DNA of 64,000 nt. Origin: Lapidilactobacillus mulanensis. Lineage in GTDB: Bacteria > Bacillota > Bacilli > Lactobacillales > Lactobacillaceae. Location: positions 1-64,000 of the forward strand of contig NZ_RHOW01000007.1 in NCBI RefSeq assembly GCF_003946215.1, in the 5' to 3' direction. Positions 8,616 through 19,286 of this stretch are shown piece by piece (within the stretch, counting starts at the first letter, position 1; each line of letters starts with the position of its first letter). The translations under genes were made by a program, and so were the position numbers. Under the pieces are notes generated by a model. The model saw only the letters and a program-made list of their open reading frames with translations, ran no database searches and was not told the DNA's origin.

Positions 8616-10046
8616 TTATTTAATATTAACGAACTTTAAGTCAAACATTTGTGCGAGATCAGTCACTTGTTGTGCAGTCACTTTTGTCGTGAAGACAGTA
8701 TGGTGACCACCACCATTTTGGATCCATTGTGTCGCGCCGTTCTTCAAACCAGCTTTTGGTACCCACAATTGACGCGCAACAGGTAAGTTTGGTGCTGGCT
8801 CTTCGGCTTTTTTAGCGTCGACTTCATAACCGATCAAGCGATATTCGTCGCCAAAATCAGACATCGTTACATCGATACCATCACCAACTTGACCATCAAA
8901 GACCAAACGTGCAGGATCTTCGCGATCACCAATGCCTAATGGGTGTACTTCAACACGAGGCTTTGTACTTGCCAAGGTTGGATCAACTTCAAGCATGTGT
9001 GAACCAAGAATAACTTCATGACCCTTACGTAAGTCAAGCGTGTAGTCTTCCATGAAGCCAGTGTTTTGATTATGGCTGACGATCTTCAACAAACGATCTA
9101 AGGCAGCCGTCTTCCAATCACCTTCGCCGGCAAAACCATAACCCTCGCGATTTAACAATTGAACTGCCAAACCAGGTAATTGTTTGATGCCCCAAAGATC
9201 TTCGAAGTTAGTTGTAAAAGCAGAATAACCGCCACGTTCGAAGAAACGCTCCATGGCAATTTTTTCTTTTAATTGATAACGAACTTGCTTCTTGAAGAAT
9301 TCAGGATCATTGTCACCTGCAGCAGGCACAAGATCATACTTGCTCTCTAAGTCGGCGTATTCAGCATCAACGTCTGCTTCGGAAACTTTACCGATTTCTT
9401 CGACAAGATCGCCAATACCAAAGTAATCGACGGTCCAACCCATTTGGATCTGAGCTTCAATTTTATCGCCTTCGGTAACGGCAACATTGCGCATATTGTC
9501 GCCGAAACGAGCAACTTTAATATTGAAACTTTCGTTGTAACCAACGGCAACATTCATCCAGTCAGAAATTTCGCCTTGGACTTCTTCATCGCCCCAGAAA
9601 CCATAGACAACTTTATTATGCTTGCGCAAACGGGCATTGATGAAGCCATATTCGCGATCACCATGAGCACTCTGGTTCAGGTTCATATAATCCATGTCGA
9701 TCGTATCCCAAGGAATATCGTTACGGAATTGAGTGGCTAAATGAAGTAAAGGTTTTTGCAACAATTTCGTGCCACGGATCCAGTTTTTAGCTGGTGAGAA
9801 CGTGTGCATCCAAGTGATAACACCGGCAACTTCATCTTTGAAGTTAGCTTCTTTCATTGCTGAAGTAATATTAGCCGCGTCAATCGCAACTTCTTTGAAC
9901 TCAACCGGATAAGGTAATTGACCACTCTTATTTAATCCAGCAACAATTTCCTTAGCATCTTTTTCAACTGACTTTAAATCATCGTCGCCATACAAAGCCT
10001 GACTACCAACAATGAACCAAAATTTATATTCAGGTACTGATAACAT
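8616..10046 (-). CDS. araA: L-arabinose isomerase
   Basis: Converts L-arabinose to L-ribulose; cytosolic and Mn2+-dependent in the family. The protein of about 476 residues begins [20 protein letters not shown], which matches lactobacillar AraA. Conserved blocks are [11 protein letters not shown] near 130, the catalytic-region [16 protein letters not shown] and the C-terminal GGGHHTVFT. The frame is open from 10064, but GGGAG at about 10062 is a ribosome site for ATG 10046, so the shorter start is chosen. It lies 43 bp after araD in the same operon. Confidence 0.96.
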   Translation of the reverse strand: MLSVPEYKFWFIVGSQALYGDDDLKSVEKDAKEIVAGLNKSGQLPYPVEFKEVAIDAANITSAMKEANFKDEVAGVITWMHTFSPAKNWIRGTKLLQKPLLHLATQFRNDIPWDTIDMDYMNLNQSAHGDREYGFINARLRKHNKVVYGFWGDEEVQGEISDWMNVAVGYNESFNIKVARFGDNMRNVAVTEGDKIEAQIQMGWTVDYFGIGDLVEEIGKVSEADVDAEYADLESKYDLVPAAGDNDPEFFKKQVRYQLKEKIAMERFFERGGYSAFTTNFEDLWGIKQLPGLAVQLLNREGYGFAGEGDWKTAALDRLLKIVSHNQNTGFMEDYTLDLRKGHEVILGSHMLEVDPTLASTKPRVEVHPLGIGDREDPARLVFDGQVGDGIDVTMSDFGDEYRLIGYEVDAKKAEEPAPNLPVARQLWVPKAGLKNGATQWIQNGGGHHTVFTTKVTAQQVTDLAQMFDLKFVNIK

Positions 10047-10089
10047 GATATTCGACACTCCCATATTAAATTATTTCATATTTTAAATT

Positions 10090-10803
10090 CTATTTTTTCT
10101 GTCCGTAATAAGCATTCTTACCATGTTTACGATAATAATGTTTATCTAAAAGATATTGTGGCGTCGCGACGTCTTTGGCGATGCCGGCAAATTTCTGCAA
10201 CATCATCGTGTGATAACTCATTTCAGCGCAGACTTCCAAAACTTTCGCGTTGTAAACTGCTTTTTCAGCCGTGGCACCCCAAGTGAATGGGCCATGATCT
10301 TGAACTAATACTGCAGGCACATCCATCGGTTTGATTCCGCGCTCTTTAAAAGTACGAACGATTACCTTGCCGGTGTTTTCTTCATACGCAGATTCGATTT
10401 CTTCTTGAGTCAGTGCATCGGAAACGGGCACTGGACCATAGAAAGTATCGGCGTGCGTCGTTCCTGCTGCGGGCAAATCTAAACCGGCCTCAGCAAACGA
10501 AACGGCCCATGGTGAATGGGTATGAACGATTCCACCAATTTCTGGAAATGAATTGTACAAAACGGTGTGCGTGGGTGTATCGCTAGAAGGATTGAGCTTG
10601 CCTTCGACAACCTCACCCTTCAAATTAACAACGACCATATCGTCGGGCGTTAATTTATCATAGTCAACACCACTAGGCTTGATCACAAACAACCCTTTTT
10701 CGCGATCAATGGCACTCACATTACCCCAAGTAAAAGTGACTAAGTTATATTTGGGCAATAACATGTTGGCTTCATAAACTTCTTTTTTTAAGGCTTCTAA
10801 CAA
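10090..10803 (-). CDS. araD: L-ribulose-5-phosphate 4-epimerase
   Basis: Converts L-ribulose 5-phosphate to D-xylulose 5-phosphate, which feeds the phosphoketolase or pentose phosphate pathway. It is a 237-residue class II aldolase-like protein with zinc ligands in IVHTHSPWA and [19 protein letters not shown] and KPSG are phosphate-site blocks. A TTG at 10824 overlaps the ribosome site AAGGAG, so the start is taken as TTG 10803, giving a protein that starts (M)[12 protein letters not shown] as in related AraD. It is followed directly by araA. Confidence 0.95.
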   Translation of the reverse strand: MLEALKKEVYEANMLLPKYNLVTFTWGNVSAIDREKGLFVIKPSGVDYDKLTPDDMVVVNLKGEVVEGKLNPSSDTPTHTVLYNSFPEIGGIVHTHSPWAVSFAEAGLDLPAAGTTHADTFYGPVPVSDALTQEEIESAYEENTGKVIVRTFKERGIKPMDVPAVLVQDHGPFTWGATAEKAVYNAKVLEVCAEMSYHTMMLQKFAGIAKDVATPQYLLDKHYYRKHGKNAYYGQKK

Positions 10804-10851
10804 TGAACTGTCACTCCTTTGCAATTAATTTTAAACAGGCTTCCGATTCTT

Positions 10852-11070
10852 TTAACCGACCATGATCAGTCCGGCAATCAATAGAACCACACCAATTAGA
10901 AACAGAATATTATTACCATGTTTCCAGATTGAGCCCTTAGGCATGATCAAATTTTTAAAATCCGCTCTTTTTTCAGTAGGCATTTTAAAAATTTGCATCA
11001 CATAACGAACCACACTGATAATGGCCAATACAATCCCGATCACTAATAGAAATGTACCGATTATTTTCAA
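10852..11070 (-). CDS. Small two-helix membrane protein, function unknown
   Basis: About 72 residues, with a hydrophobic helix at each end (KIIGTFLLVIGIVLAIISVV and ILFLIGVVLLIAGLIMV) and a basic middle. I do not recognise a family. It sits between the DUF624 gene and araD in the operon with gaps of about 50 bp or less, so it is co-transcribed with the transporter genes. GTG 11079 is possible, but TTG 11070 is better spaced from AGGTG. Confidence 0.6.
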   Translation of the reverse strand: MKIIGTFLLVIGIVLAIISVVRYVMQIFKMPTEKRADFKNLIMPKGSIWKHGNNILFLIGVVLLIAGLIMVG

Positions 11071-11090
11071 ATTGATCACCTACCCCACAA

Positions 11091-11753
11091 TTAATGAATA
11101 TGCAGTTGCAAACGAATTTGTTGCAATGGTTTCTTCGTTAACAAAATCAAACCCTCAATCACAACCGGTGCAATAATAAAGGCCATGAATTGTGGAATAA
11201 ATGACACCGACATATAAATCAAGAAAAACAAGAGCACAATCATCAGTGAGTTCAGCCCAAAGTGACTTAGCGCATAAAATGACATCTTCAGACTATTCTT
11301 CACGTCAATTTTGAAAAATGATTGTATCCCAATAATCCAGCCAAGACTGACCAGAGTCAAAATCAACAAAACCAAAATCATCGGCGAGAATAATTGATTC
11401 TTAATAACCGCATTAACGGCATACATATCAAAAAGTAAAAAGATGACAATACCAGTGTAAAGTAGACCAATCTTTAAATATTTAAACCGATTTACCCAGT
11501 AAAAGTGGAAATATTTCTTAAAGCCCGCAATGAACTCAATATTCCAACTTCGATCTTTAAGCAAGTCTGCCAATCCACCAATCGAAGGATACAGAAGGAC
11601 TAATCCAATTAAATAAATTGGAGAAGTGACCAGACTAAATTTAAGTGTCAATAGTGACACAATCAAAACCACATTGCTTAAGTAGAAATAGAAACTACAA
11701 AGCACAAAGCGCCAAAATATTTCGATAACTTGATAAATCAGATTTTTTTTCAT
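11091..11753 (-). CDS. YesL-type (DUF624) membrane protein
   Basis: A 220-residue integral membrane protein with five or six predicted helices. The N-terminal block FWRFVLCSFYFYLSNVVLIV and YPSIGGLADLL match the DUF624/YesL family. Members usually sit beside MalFG-type sugar permeases in Firmicutes, as here (7 bp from the permease stop). The role is unknown; a helper of oligosaccharide uptake is inference from context. Confidence 0.75.
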   Translation of the reverse strand: MKKNLIYQVIEIFWRFVLCSFYFYLSNVVLIVSLLTLKFSLVTSPIYLIGLVLLYPSIGGLADLLKDRSWNIEFIAGFKKYFHFYWVNRFKYLKIGLLYTGIVIFLLFDMYAVNAVIKNQLFSPMILVLLILTLVSLGWIIGIQSFFKIDVKNSLKMSFYALSHFGLNSLMIVLLFFLIYMSVSFIPQFMAFIIAPVVIEGLILLTKKPLQQIRLQLHIH

Positions 11754-11759
11754 ATGAGA

Positions 11760-12605
11760 TTAACCTTTCACACCGCCACTAGTAAGTCCTTCGATAAATT
11801 GATTCTGGTTCAAAGCAAAGACGATCAGTATTGGAATAACGGACATAACAGAACCCGCAAAGAGTAACTGATAATTATTACCATAAGGCGTCATAGCTGA
11901 TAACAAACCTGCAGGAATAACAAAGTTTGCATCAGACTTCATAACGATCAATGGCCATAAGAAATCATTCCATGAGTTCATAGTCGTTAAGATCGTCATG
12001 GCACCAAAAGCTGGCTTCATCAATGGCACGTAGATCTGCCAGAAAATTCTGAATTCACCACAACCGTCGATCCGTGCTGACTCAGCAAACTCTCTTGAAA
12101 GTCCCAAACAGAACTGCCTGAAGAAGAAGATTGCCGACGCGGGAACAATACCTGGTAAAATTACCCCAGCATACGTGTTCATTAAACCTAATTGTGTGAC
12201 CAATTTGTACAATGGTAACAAGAGAATACTGCTTGGTACCATCATCATGATCAATACAATGGCAAAAATTGTTTTACGACCTTTGAAATCATACTGAGCT
12301 AAGCCATAGCCAACCATTGAAGTGAAGGCCAAAACCAAAACAGTTTCAAGAATCGTAATGATCAAACTGTTCTTAAACCACTGCCAATAAATCCCATTTC
12401 GATTTGTCCATAGTGATTTATAAGAATCTAAATTCATTTTTTTGAAATTGAGATCAACATTTAACCCGTTTGAGAAAATCGTTGACGTATCTTTAAACGA
12501 TGCAACCAGCATGAAGTAAAAAGGAATCATAACAATAATTGCAAGAAAGATCATCAAGATCAGGCTGAGGGTTATCCGAATTCTGTTTTTCTTAGTTTCA
12601 CCCAT
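11760..12605 (-). CDS. ABC sugar transporter permease (MalG/AraQ type)
   Basis: A 281-residue inner-membrane permease with six helices and the EAA loop ESARIDGCGEFRIFWQIYVP, which docks the ATPase. The C-terminal QFIEGLTSGGVKG tail is typical of MalG-like carbohydrate permeases (CUT1). It is paired with the permease encoded 5 bp upstream. In this locus it should import arabino-oligosaccharides, like Bacillus AraNPQ. No ATPase gene lies in the operon, so energisation by a shared MsmK/MsmX-type ATPase encoded elsewhere is expected. Confidence 0.92.
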   Translation of the reverse strand: MGETKKNRIRITLSLILMIFLAIIVMIPFYFMLVASFKDTSTIFSNGLNVDLNFKKMNLDSYKSLWTNRNGIYWQWFKNSLIITILETVLVLAFTSMVGYGLAQYDFKGRKTIFAIVLIMMMVPSSILLLPLYKLVTQLGLMNTYAGVILPGIVPASAIFFFRQFCLGLSREFAESARIDGCGEFRIFWQIYVPLMKPAFGAMTILTTMNSWNDFLWPLIVMKSDANFVIPAGLLSAMTPYGNNYQLLFAGSVMSVIPILIVFALNQNQFIEGLTSGGVKG

Positions 12606-12610
12606 GATAA

Positions 12611-13501
12611 TTACCCCTCATCCTTGAACAAACCCATGACACGAGTTTGAATAATATTAACCACGACAACGATTGCAAACAGCGCAACACCTAAGGTACA
12701 TGAATAGCCGAAATTACCATTCGTAAATGCAGCTTTGTAAATCAAGGTTACTAAAGTTGTACCAACGTTATTCGGTGATTGAGCACCCCAGTATACGTAT
12801 GACTCATTGAACATTGAAAAACCAGCCATTATCGAAATCGTCAACACATAAATTGTAATTGGCTTTAACAATGGAATCGTAATGTACCAGAACTTCTGGA
12901 AACCATTAGCGCCATCCATTGATGCTGATTCATAGAGTTCTGGAGAAATGCCTTGTAATCCAGACAAGAAGTAAATCATGTTTGTCCCTAACCAACGCCA
13001 TACGGCAATAACGATCAAGGCAAACATTGCAGTGCCTGAACTGTTCAACCAATCAACAGGCGCAATACCTAAATGACTGATCCATTCGTTAAATACACCC
13101 GTCTTTTCAGAACTGAAAGCATATTTAAAAATCAAACCTGCAATAACAGAAGAGGTCAATACAGGAACAAAGTATACAGAACGGAAGAAGCCTTTCATTG
13201 GCAAACCTTTTTGGTTCATGATATAAGCAACCAACATTGGCAATGGAATCAAAATGAGAATTGTCCAGAAAGTATACCGTAAGACATTCCACAAGGCAGC
13301 ATAGAAGTCACCATCGTTGAATAATTGTCGATAATTTGCAAGACCGACCCATTGTGTATCACTAAATCCGTTCACCTGCTGGAAACTCATGATCACGGCA
13401 TTGATGAAAGGATACAACGAGAACACCAAAAATGAAATAATAAAAGGTGCGACGAACAGATATGGTGCAATGCTTTGCCATCTGATTCTTTTCTTTTGCA
13501 T
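12611..13501 (-). CDS. ABC sugar transporter permease (MalF/AraP type)
   Basis: A 296-residue CUT1 permease with six helices. The EAA loop is YESASMDGANGFQKFWYITI. The N-terminal LFVAPFIISFLVFSLYPFI is characteristic of MalF-like partners. The gene starts after a GAAGGAAG ribosome site and is followed 5 bp later by the second permease. It lies 72 bp downstream of the binding-protein gene with no terminator. Confidence 0.92.
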   Translation of the reverse strand: MQKKRIRWQSIAPYLFVAPFIISFLVFSLYPFINAVIMSFQQVNGFSDTQWVGLANYRQLFNDGDFYAALWNVLRYTFWTILILIPLPMLVAYIMNQKGLPMKGFFRSVYFVPVLTSSVIAGLIFKYAFSSEKTGVFNEWISHLGIAPVDWLNSSGTAMFALIVIAVWRWLGTNMIYFLSGLQGISPELYESASMDGANGFQKFWYITIPLLKPITIYVLTISIMAGFSMFNESYVYWGAQSPNNVGTTLVTLIYKAAFTNGNFGYSCTLGVALFAIVVVVNIIQTRVMGLFKDEG

Positions 13502-13573
13502 TTTTCTACACTTCCTTCAAAGTAAAGAATTCTTAGAAAGGTTTTCCCTCCTAAGAATTCCCAACATCTAAAT

Positions 13574-14887
13574 CTATTTATTTAAGGCATCGTTAGCTTT
13601 TTGAAGAGCCGCTTTAGGTGTCATCTTATCTTTCAAGAGCGTACTTGGGAACGTGTTCTTTAACATGTAATCATTCAAATCAGGAGAAATCTTAGCAGTC
13701 TTGGTTGTAGAAGTAACTTGTGACTTCAATTGTACAAAAGTATCGAAGATATCTTTGCCGAAGTAACGTGTATATTTGTTATCTTCCTTCATCACTGGTT
13801 CACTCCAGATATCTGAGCGAACTGGATCGAATCCTAAGTCTTCCCAAATTTTAACTGCTTGGCCCTTGCTAGCTTTAGCCCAAACAACGAACTTAGCAGC
13901 GAGTTTCTTGTTGCTTGCTTGGTTAGTGACCATAGTACCAGTACCACCACCACCAGCAGAACGATAGTCGCCTTCATTGAAGACAGGCATTGGTGCAATG
14001 GCAATTTTACCCTTTAACTTAGGCATGTGGTCAGCAATCCGCTCCATGTACCATGAAGGCATCGTAACGGAAGCAACATTACCCTTGTTCATTTCTGCAA
14101 AGAATTGATCGTTATCAATACTACCACCAACGGCAGTTCTAGCAATCTTGTCTTTATAGATCCAATTTTGTAATTGTGTTAAGACACGGACATTAGCAGC
14201 GTTGGTTAAAGTCGCTTTATCGTTCTTAATGTAATCAGCGTGTTGTTGAGTAACCATTGCGTCATATTGGAACATAGCGCTGTACTCAACTTCGTTCATC
14301 CATTTACCAGTCTTTGCTTTGACTTGTTCGCCGGCTTTTTCGTAATCGTCCCAAGTCTTGATCTTCGTATAATCAACACCAGCGGCTTTCATGATATCCG
14401 TGTTATAGTACGTAACAGTTGTACCAACATGATAATCCAAGCCATAGTAATTACCATTCTTCTTGAAGTTATCCAGCCGTGATTTAACTAAGTTATTCAT
14501 ATAAGGTTTTAAAGCACTGTTTAATGGATAGTATGCAGGTTTGTCGGCCTTTAATTGAATGGCACCTTGGCCCAATTCAACATCGGCGATATCTGGTGCA
14601 CCTGAACCAGATTGTAACGCAACCGTTAATTTCTGGTTCATTTGATCAAATGGCAGTACATTGACCGTCAAATCAATCTTTTGCTTATGTGTTTTGTTCC
14701 AACTCTTAGCTGCATTCTTGAAGAATGTCCCTTGTGCATCAACGAAGGTCCACATGGTCATCTTTGTTTTACCATCTGCAGTTTTATTTGATGAGCTCGA
14801 TCCACCGTTGCCGCAAGCAGCAAGTCCGATAGTTGTCAAAGCAGTCAATAAAACTAGCCCAATTTTTTTACCAAAATTCTTCTTCAT
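13574..14887 (-). CDS. ABC transporter sugar-binding lipoprotein (AraN-like)
   Basis: A 437-residue solute-binding lipoprotein with a lipobox LAAC (Cys25) followed by a Ser/Asn-rich linker. The fold is a CUT1/family 1 extracellular binding protein (TMWTFVDAQGTFFKNAAKSW, then FDQMNQKL and PDIADVE). A polar loop SAGGGGTGTMVTNQ and many aromatic residues fit oligosaccharide binding. It lies between a GH51 arabinofuranosidase and the two permeases, so arabino-oligosaccharides are the likely ligand. Confidence 0.9.
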   Translation of the reverse strand: MKKNFGKKIGLVLLTALTTIGLAACGNGGSSSSNKTADGKTKMTMWTFVDAQGTFFKNAAKSWNKTHKQKIDLTVNVLPFDQMNQKLTVALQSGSGAPDIADVELGQGAIQLKADKPAYYPLNSALKPYMNNLVKSRLDNFKKNGNYYGLDYHVGTTVTYYNTDIMKAAGVDYTKIKTWDDYEKAGEQVKAKTGKWMNEVEYSAMFQYDAMVTQQHADYIKNDKATLTNAANVRVLTQLQNWIYKDKIARTAVGGSIDNDQFFAEMNKGNVASVTMPSWYMERIADHMPKLKGKIAIAPMPVFNEGDYRSAGGGGTGTMVTNQASNKKLAAKFVVWAKASKGQAVKIWEDLGFDPVRSDIWSEPVMKEDNKYTRYFGKDIFDTFVQLKSQVTSTTKTAKISPDLNDYMLKNTFPSTLLKDKMTPKAALQKANDALNK

Positions 14888-14909
14888 TTTGCTTCTACAC
14901 TTCCCAAAA

Positions 14910-16409
<1,500 letters not shown>

Positions 16410-16442
16410 CTAAACTTGTAATCAAATTTAACTTACATATTA

Positions 16443-16488
16443 TTTATACTGCACAATGAAACCGTTGTCAAGATTTGTACGTAACATT
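16443..16488 (-). promoter_or_regulatory. Main arabinan-operon promoter with cre box and AraR operator
   Basis: On the minus strand there is a consensus -35 TTGACA (16471-16466), a 17-bp spacer and -10 TATAAA (16448-16443). The spacer and -35 contain TGAAACCGTTGTCA (plus strand 16457-16470), a close match to the CcpA cre consensus. Just upstream is ATTTGTACGTAACATT (16473-16488), which matches 12 of 16 positions of the Bacillus AraR operator. This predicts AraR repression relieved by arabinose plus glucose repression. Confidence 0.85.
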
Positions 16489-16509
16489 TGTTATTTTTTT
16501 TGATTTTTT

Positions 16510-16761
16510 TTAATTCCATTTTTTAATTGGGCAAGTTTTATTCTTTAAACTAGTTCTAAATCGGGTATAACAACCACATTTTAGACACATCCCATTTTGA
16601 AAAAAAGGACAACTCGCACAAATTTTTAATCTAGCATCACGAATTTCATCGGGCACTAAATTACCTATTTCTAATTTTAACTGCTCGTCGATCAGCTGTT
16701 CTGTATCGAGTCGATCAAGGCTCTCCAACAGCTCACAGCGCACACAATCAGTGTTTGCCAT
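16510..16761 (-). CDS. Small cysteine-rich protein (DUF6171-like)
   Basis: An 83-residue basic protein with several cysteine pairs ([23 protein letters not shown] near the end), probably a zinc-binding fold. It resembles the small DUF6171-type proteins found in lactobacilli; function unknown. Its start overlaps the last 14 bp of the second GH51 gene in another frame, which implies translational coupling. It ends just upstream of the next promoter. Why it sits in an arabinan locus is unclear. Confidence 0.7.
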   Translation of the reverse strand: MANTDCVRCELLESLDRLDTEQLIDEQLKLEIGNLVPDEIRDARLKICASCPFFQNGMCLKCGCYTRFRTSLKNKTCPIKKWN

Positions 16762-18202
16762 TGATCTTGAGTGTGACTACACTCATCGGTGGCACATTCG
16801 CTGTAACGGTTTGTTCTGCTAAATCATAATCGTTAAAGTCTACAATTTGAACTTCATTTGGAGAATCAAAGTCATTATGTTGGTCCATTTTTTGACCTAC
16901 TAGAATTTGTCCGGTCACCTTACCAACTGATTGATCAAATTCAAGAGTCACAGAATCACTGGCGGTTAATCCATAATTACATAGCGAAACAAAATAGCCA
17001 TCATCCGTCTTTGAAACTGACGCGCTCGTTGTATCGGCCAGTTGATCAAAAGTATCCAACGCAACCGCATCTTGATGATCGACAAACATTTTGAAGACGT
17101 CGTAAGTTGGTGTCTCGATCATTTTGGCCCCATCGGTTAAGATCATGGATTGTAAAACATTGACCATCTGCGCAATGTTGGCCATATGAACACGATCTGC
17201 ATGTTTCTGGAAAATATGCAATGTGACTGCAGCCACCATTGCATCACGCATCGTGTTTTGTTGATATAAAAAGCCAGGATTCGTTCCTGGCTCAACATCG
17301 AGCCACGAACCCCATTCATCAACAATCAAGCCAACTCTTTTATCTGGGTCATATTTATCCATGATCGTGCTGTGTTTGGTAATTAATTCATCCATCTTTT
17401 GCGCACTCTTGATCAGCGAGAACCATTCATTTTCAGGGAAGCTTAGTGCTGGGCGCTTGTTTTCCCACTTCGATGCGAGAGCGTAATGGTGCAGACTGAT
17501 CCCATCCATATATGGCGCCGCGTTCTTCATCAAGACGTCCATCCAATTATAATCATCGATATTGGGACCGGAGGCAATTTTATAAATTGGATTCTTGCCA
17601 TCGTAATTATGAATGAAAGTTTGATATTGTCGGTATAAATCCGAGTAATATTCTGGGCGCATGTTACCACCACAACCCCAGCTTTCATTACCAACACCGA
17701 AGAATTTAACTTTCCAAGGCTCTTCATGTCCGTTAGCTGCACGCAAATCAGCCATCGGTGAAACACCATTAAAGGTCATATACTCGACCCAATCAGACAT
17801 TTCTTGAACCGTCCCACTACCAACATTTCCATTGATATAGGCTTCAGTTCCAAGTTGCCGACACAATTCGAAAAACTCATGAGTTCCGAAGTGATTATTT
17901 TCAACCACACCACCCCAGTTTGTGTTGACGATCTTTTTACGTTTATCGCGAGGGCCAATACCATCTTGCCAGTGATAAGTATCGGCAAAACAGCCACCCG
18001 GCCACCGCAACACTGGAATGCGAATATCTTTTAACGCTTCGACGACATCGGTACGGATCCCGTTAACATTAGGAATATCAGATTCGGGTCCGACCCACAG
18101 CCCTTCATAGATACAACGACCGAGGTGTTCGGCAAACTGACCATAAATATATTTGCTAATTTGGCCGTGTTGACGATGTTGATCAACAATAATTTTAGAC
18201 AT
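16748..18202 (-). CDS. GH51 alpha-L-arabinofuranosidase (second copy)
   Basis: A 484-residue cytosolic GH51 enzyme. The acid/base is E173 in [13 protein letters not shown] and the nucleophile is E296 in IVDEWGSW. The GNESWGCGG form marks the branch that acts mainly on alpha-1,5-linked arabino-oligosaccharides in Bacillus and bifidobacteria. It has no signal peptide. It lies 29 bp after the GH43 gene and is co-transcribed with it. The ribosome site AAAGGAG precedes ATG 18202. Confidence 0.93.
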   Translation of the reverse strand: MSKIIVDQHRQHGQISKYIYGQFAEHLGRCIYEGLWVGPESDIPNVNGIRTDVVEALKDIRIPVLRWPGGCFADTYHWQDGIGPRDKRKKIVNTNWGGVVENNHFGTHEFFELCRQLGTEAYINGNVGSGTVQEMSDWVEYMTFNGVSPMADLRAANGHEEPWKVKFFGVGNESWGCGGNMRPEYYSDLYRQYQTFIHNYDGKNPIYKIASGPNIDDYNWMDVLMKNAAPYMDGISLHHYALASKWENKRPALSFPENEWFSLIKSAQKMDELITKHSTIMDKYDPDKRVGLIVDEWGSWLDVEPGTNPGFLYQQNTMRDAMVAAVTLHIFQKHADRVHMANIAQMVNVLQSMILTDGAKMIETPTYDVFKMFVDHQDAVALDTFDQLADTTSASVSKTDDGYFVSLCNYGLTASDSVTLEFDQSVGKVTGQILVGQKMDQHNDFDSPNEVQIVDFNDYDLAEQTVTANVPPMSVVTLKINGKH

Positions 18203-18231
18203 AGAAATCTCCTTTGAATTTAAAAATTATA

Positions 18232-19182
18232 TTAATTATCTCCTGGCTCACCAAAATCAGGAAACCCTTTTTGATCCCAGCTAAATGTTTGTGCGTATGC
18301 ATGACGGTCTGGGTTATCTAGCGGGTCACCTTCGATACCGGCATTATCGTACGGGCGCGCGTGATAAACAATCACATTTTGTTTACCATCGGCAGTTGTC
18401 GTGAAGCTATTGTGCCCCGGCCCAAATAGATGATTCTTTTGCGAACTCTTGAAAACTGGCTGTTCACTTTTATGCCACGAATAACCATCTAATAAGTCGC
18501 TACCGAGATCTGCCCATAATAATCCGACCGCATAATGTTCGTCTGTTGCGCTGGCCGAATACGTGATGAAGATTTTATCCTGACCGAACAAAACCGCAGG
18601 CCCTTCATTGACGGAGAAACCAATCTTTTCCCAATCAAATTCAGGAAGGCTGAGTAACATTTCTTTACCCGTTAACGTCCACGGATTTGCCATCTTGGCC
18701 AGATACAAATTGGAATTGCCAGGAACAGTCGGTCCCAGTTGTGCCCATAAATAATAAAGCTGAGATTGATATTCAAATACAGTTGCATCCAAACTAAAAC
18801 TATCTTGGTCAGTGACAATCTGTCCTTTTTCCTGCCAGTCAGCCGTCATCGGTGATTCGTGGTCACATTCGATCACGAACATCCGATGATGATGTTTCGC
18901 GTCACGGACTTCAGCATCGTCTGATGCCGCAAAGTAGATATACCACTTGCCGTTAATATAATGGATCTCAGGTGCCCAGATCAATTCACTTAATGGTCCA
19001 TCCGCATGTGCATGCCAAACAGTCACCCGCTCACAATCCTGCAATTGATCCAACTGTTTAGCTCGACGCACCTCAATTGTTTGATAACCGGGTACAGAAC
19101 CAGTGAAATAATAGTAACCATCTGTATGCAAGTATGCACACGGATCGGCTCTTTGTAAGACGATCGGCTTTTTTTCTGCCAT
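18232..19182 (-). CDS. GH43 (subfamily 26-like) exo-alpha-1,5-L-arabinanase
   Basis: A 316-residue cytosolic five-bladed propeller. The catalytic triad can be placed as D13 (RADPCAYLH), D132 (SLDATVF) and E193 (VNEGPAV). The start RADPCAYLHTDGYYYFTGSV and IEVRRA resemble the GH43_26 exo-arabinofuranosidases from Streptomyces. It would trim imported linear arabino-oligosaccharides together with the GH51 enzymes. ATG 19182 follows AAAGGAG with a 7-bp spacer; TTG 19185 is less likely. It is the first gene of the upstream arabinan transcript. Confidence 0.88.
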   Translation of the reverse strand: MAEKKPIVLQRADPCAYLHTDGYYYFTGSVPGYQTIEVRRAKQLDQLQDCERVTVWHAHADGPLSELIWAPEIHYINGKWYIYFAASDDAEVRDAKHHHRMFVIECDHESPMTADWQEKGQIVTDQDSFSLDATVFEYQSQLYYLWAQLGPTVPGNSNLYLAKMANPWTLTGKEMLLSLPEFDWEKIGFSVNEGPAVLFGQDKIFITYSASATDEHYAVGLLWADLGSDLLDGYSWHKSEQPVFKSSQKNHLFGPGHNSFTTTADGKQNVIVYHARPYDNAGIEGDPLDNPDRHAYAQTFSWDQKGFPDFGEPGDN

Positions 19183-19209
19183 CAAAATTCTCCTTTTATT
19201 GGTATGAAT

Positions 19210-19239
19210 TATTTAGAAAACGCTTTTAACAGTACAAAT
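19210..19239 (-). promoter_or_regulatory. Promoter of the GH43-GH51 transcript with cre box and AraR half-site
   Basis: On the minus strand TTGTAC serves as -35 and lies within ATTTGTAC, one half of the AraR operator (plus 19232-19239). Next come a cre-like AAAAGCGTTTTCT in the spacer and an A/T-rich -10 (TAAATA/AATAAT). The second AraR half-site is poorly conserved, so AraR control may be weaker than at 16.47 kb. Confidence 0.65.
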
Positions 19240-19247
19240 TCTATACT

Positions 19248-19274
19248 AAAAAAACTCCTTTTTCAAGGAGTTTT
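19248..19274 (-). terminator. Terminator of araR
   Basis: AAAACTCCTT / AAGGAGTTTT forms a hairpin with a seven-T tract on the minus strand, 13 bp beyond the araR stop. It separates araR from the downstream GH43 promoter. Confidence 0.8.
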
Positions 19275-19286
19275 CGTTTTAGACGT

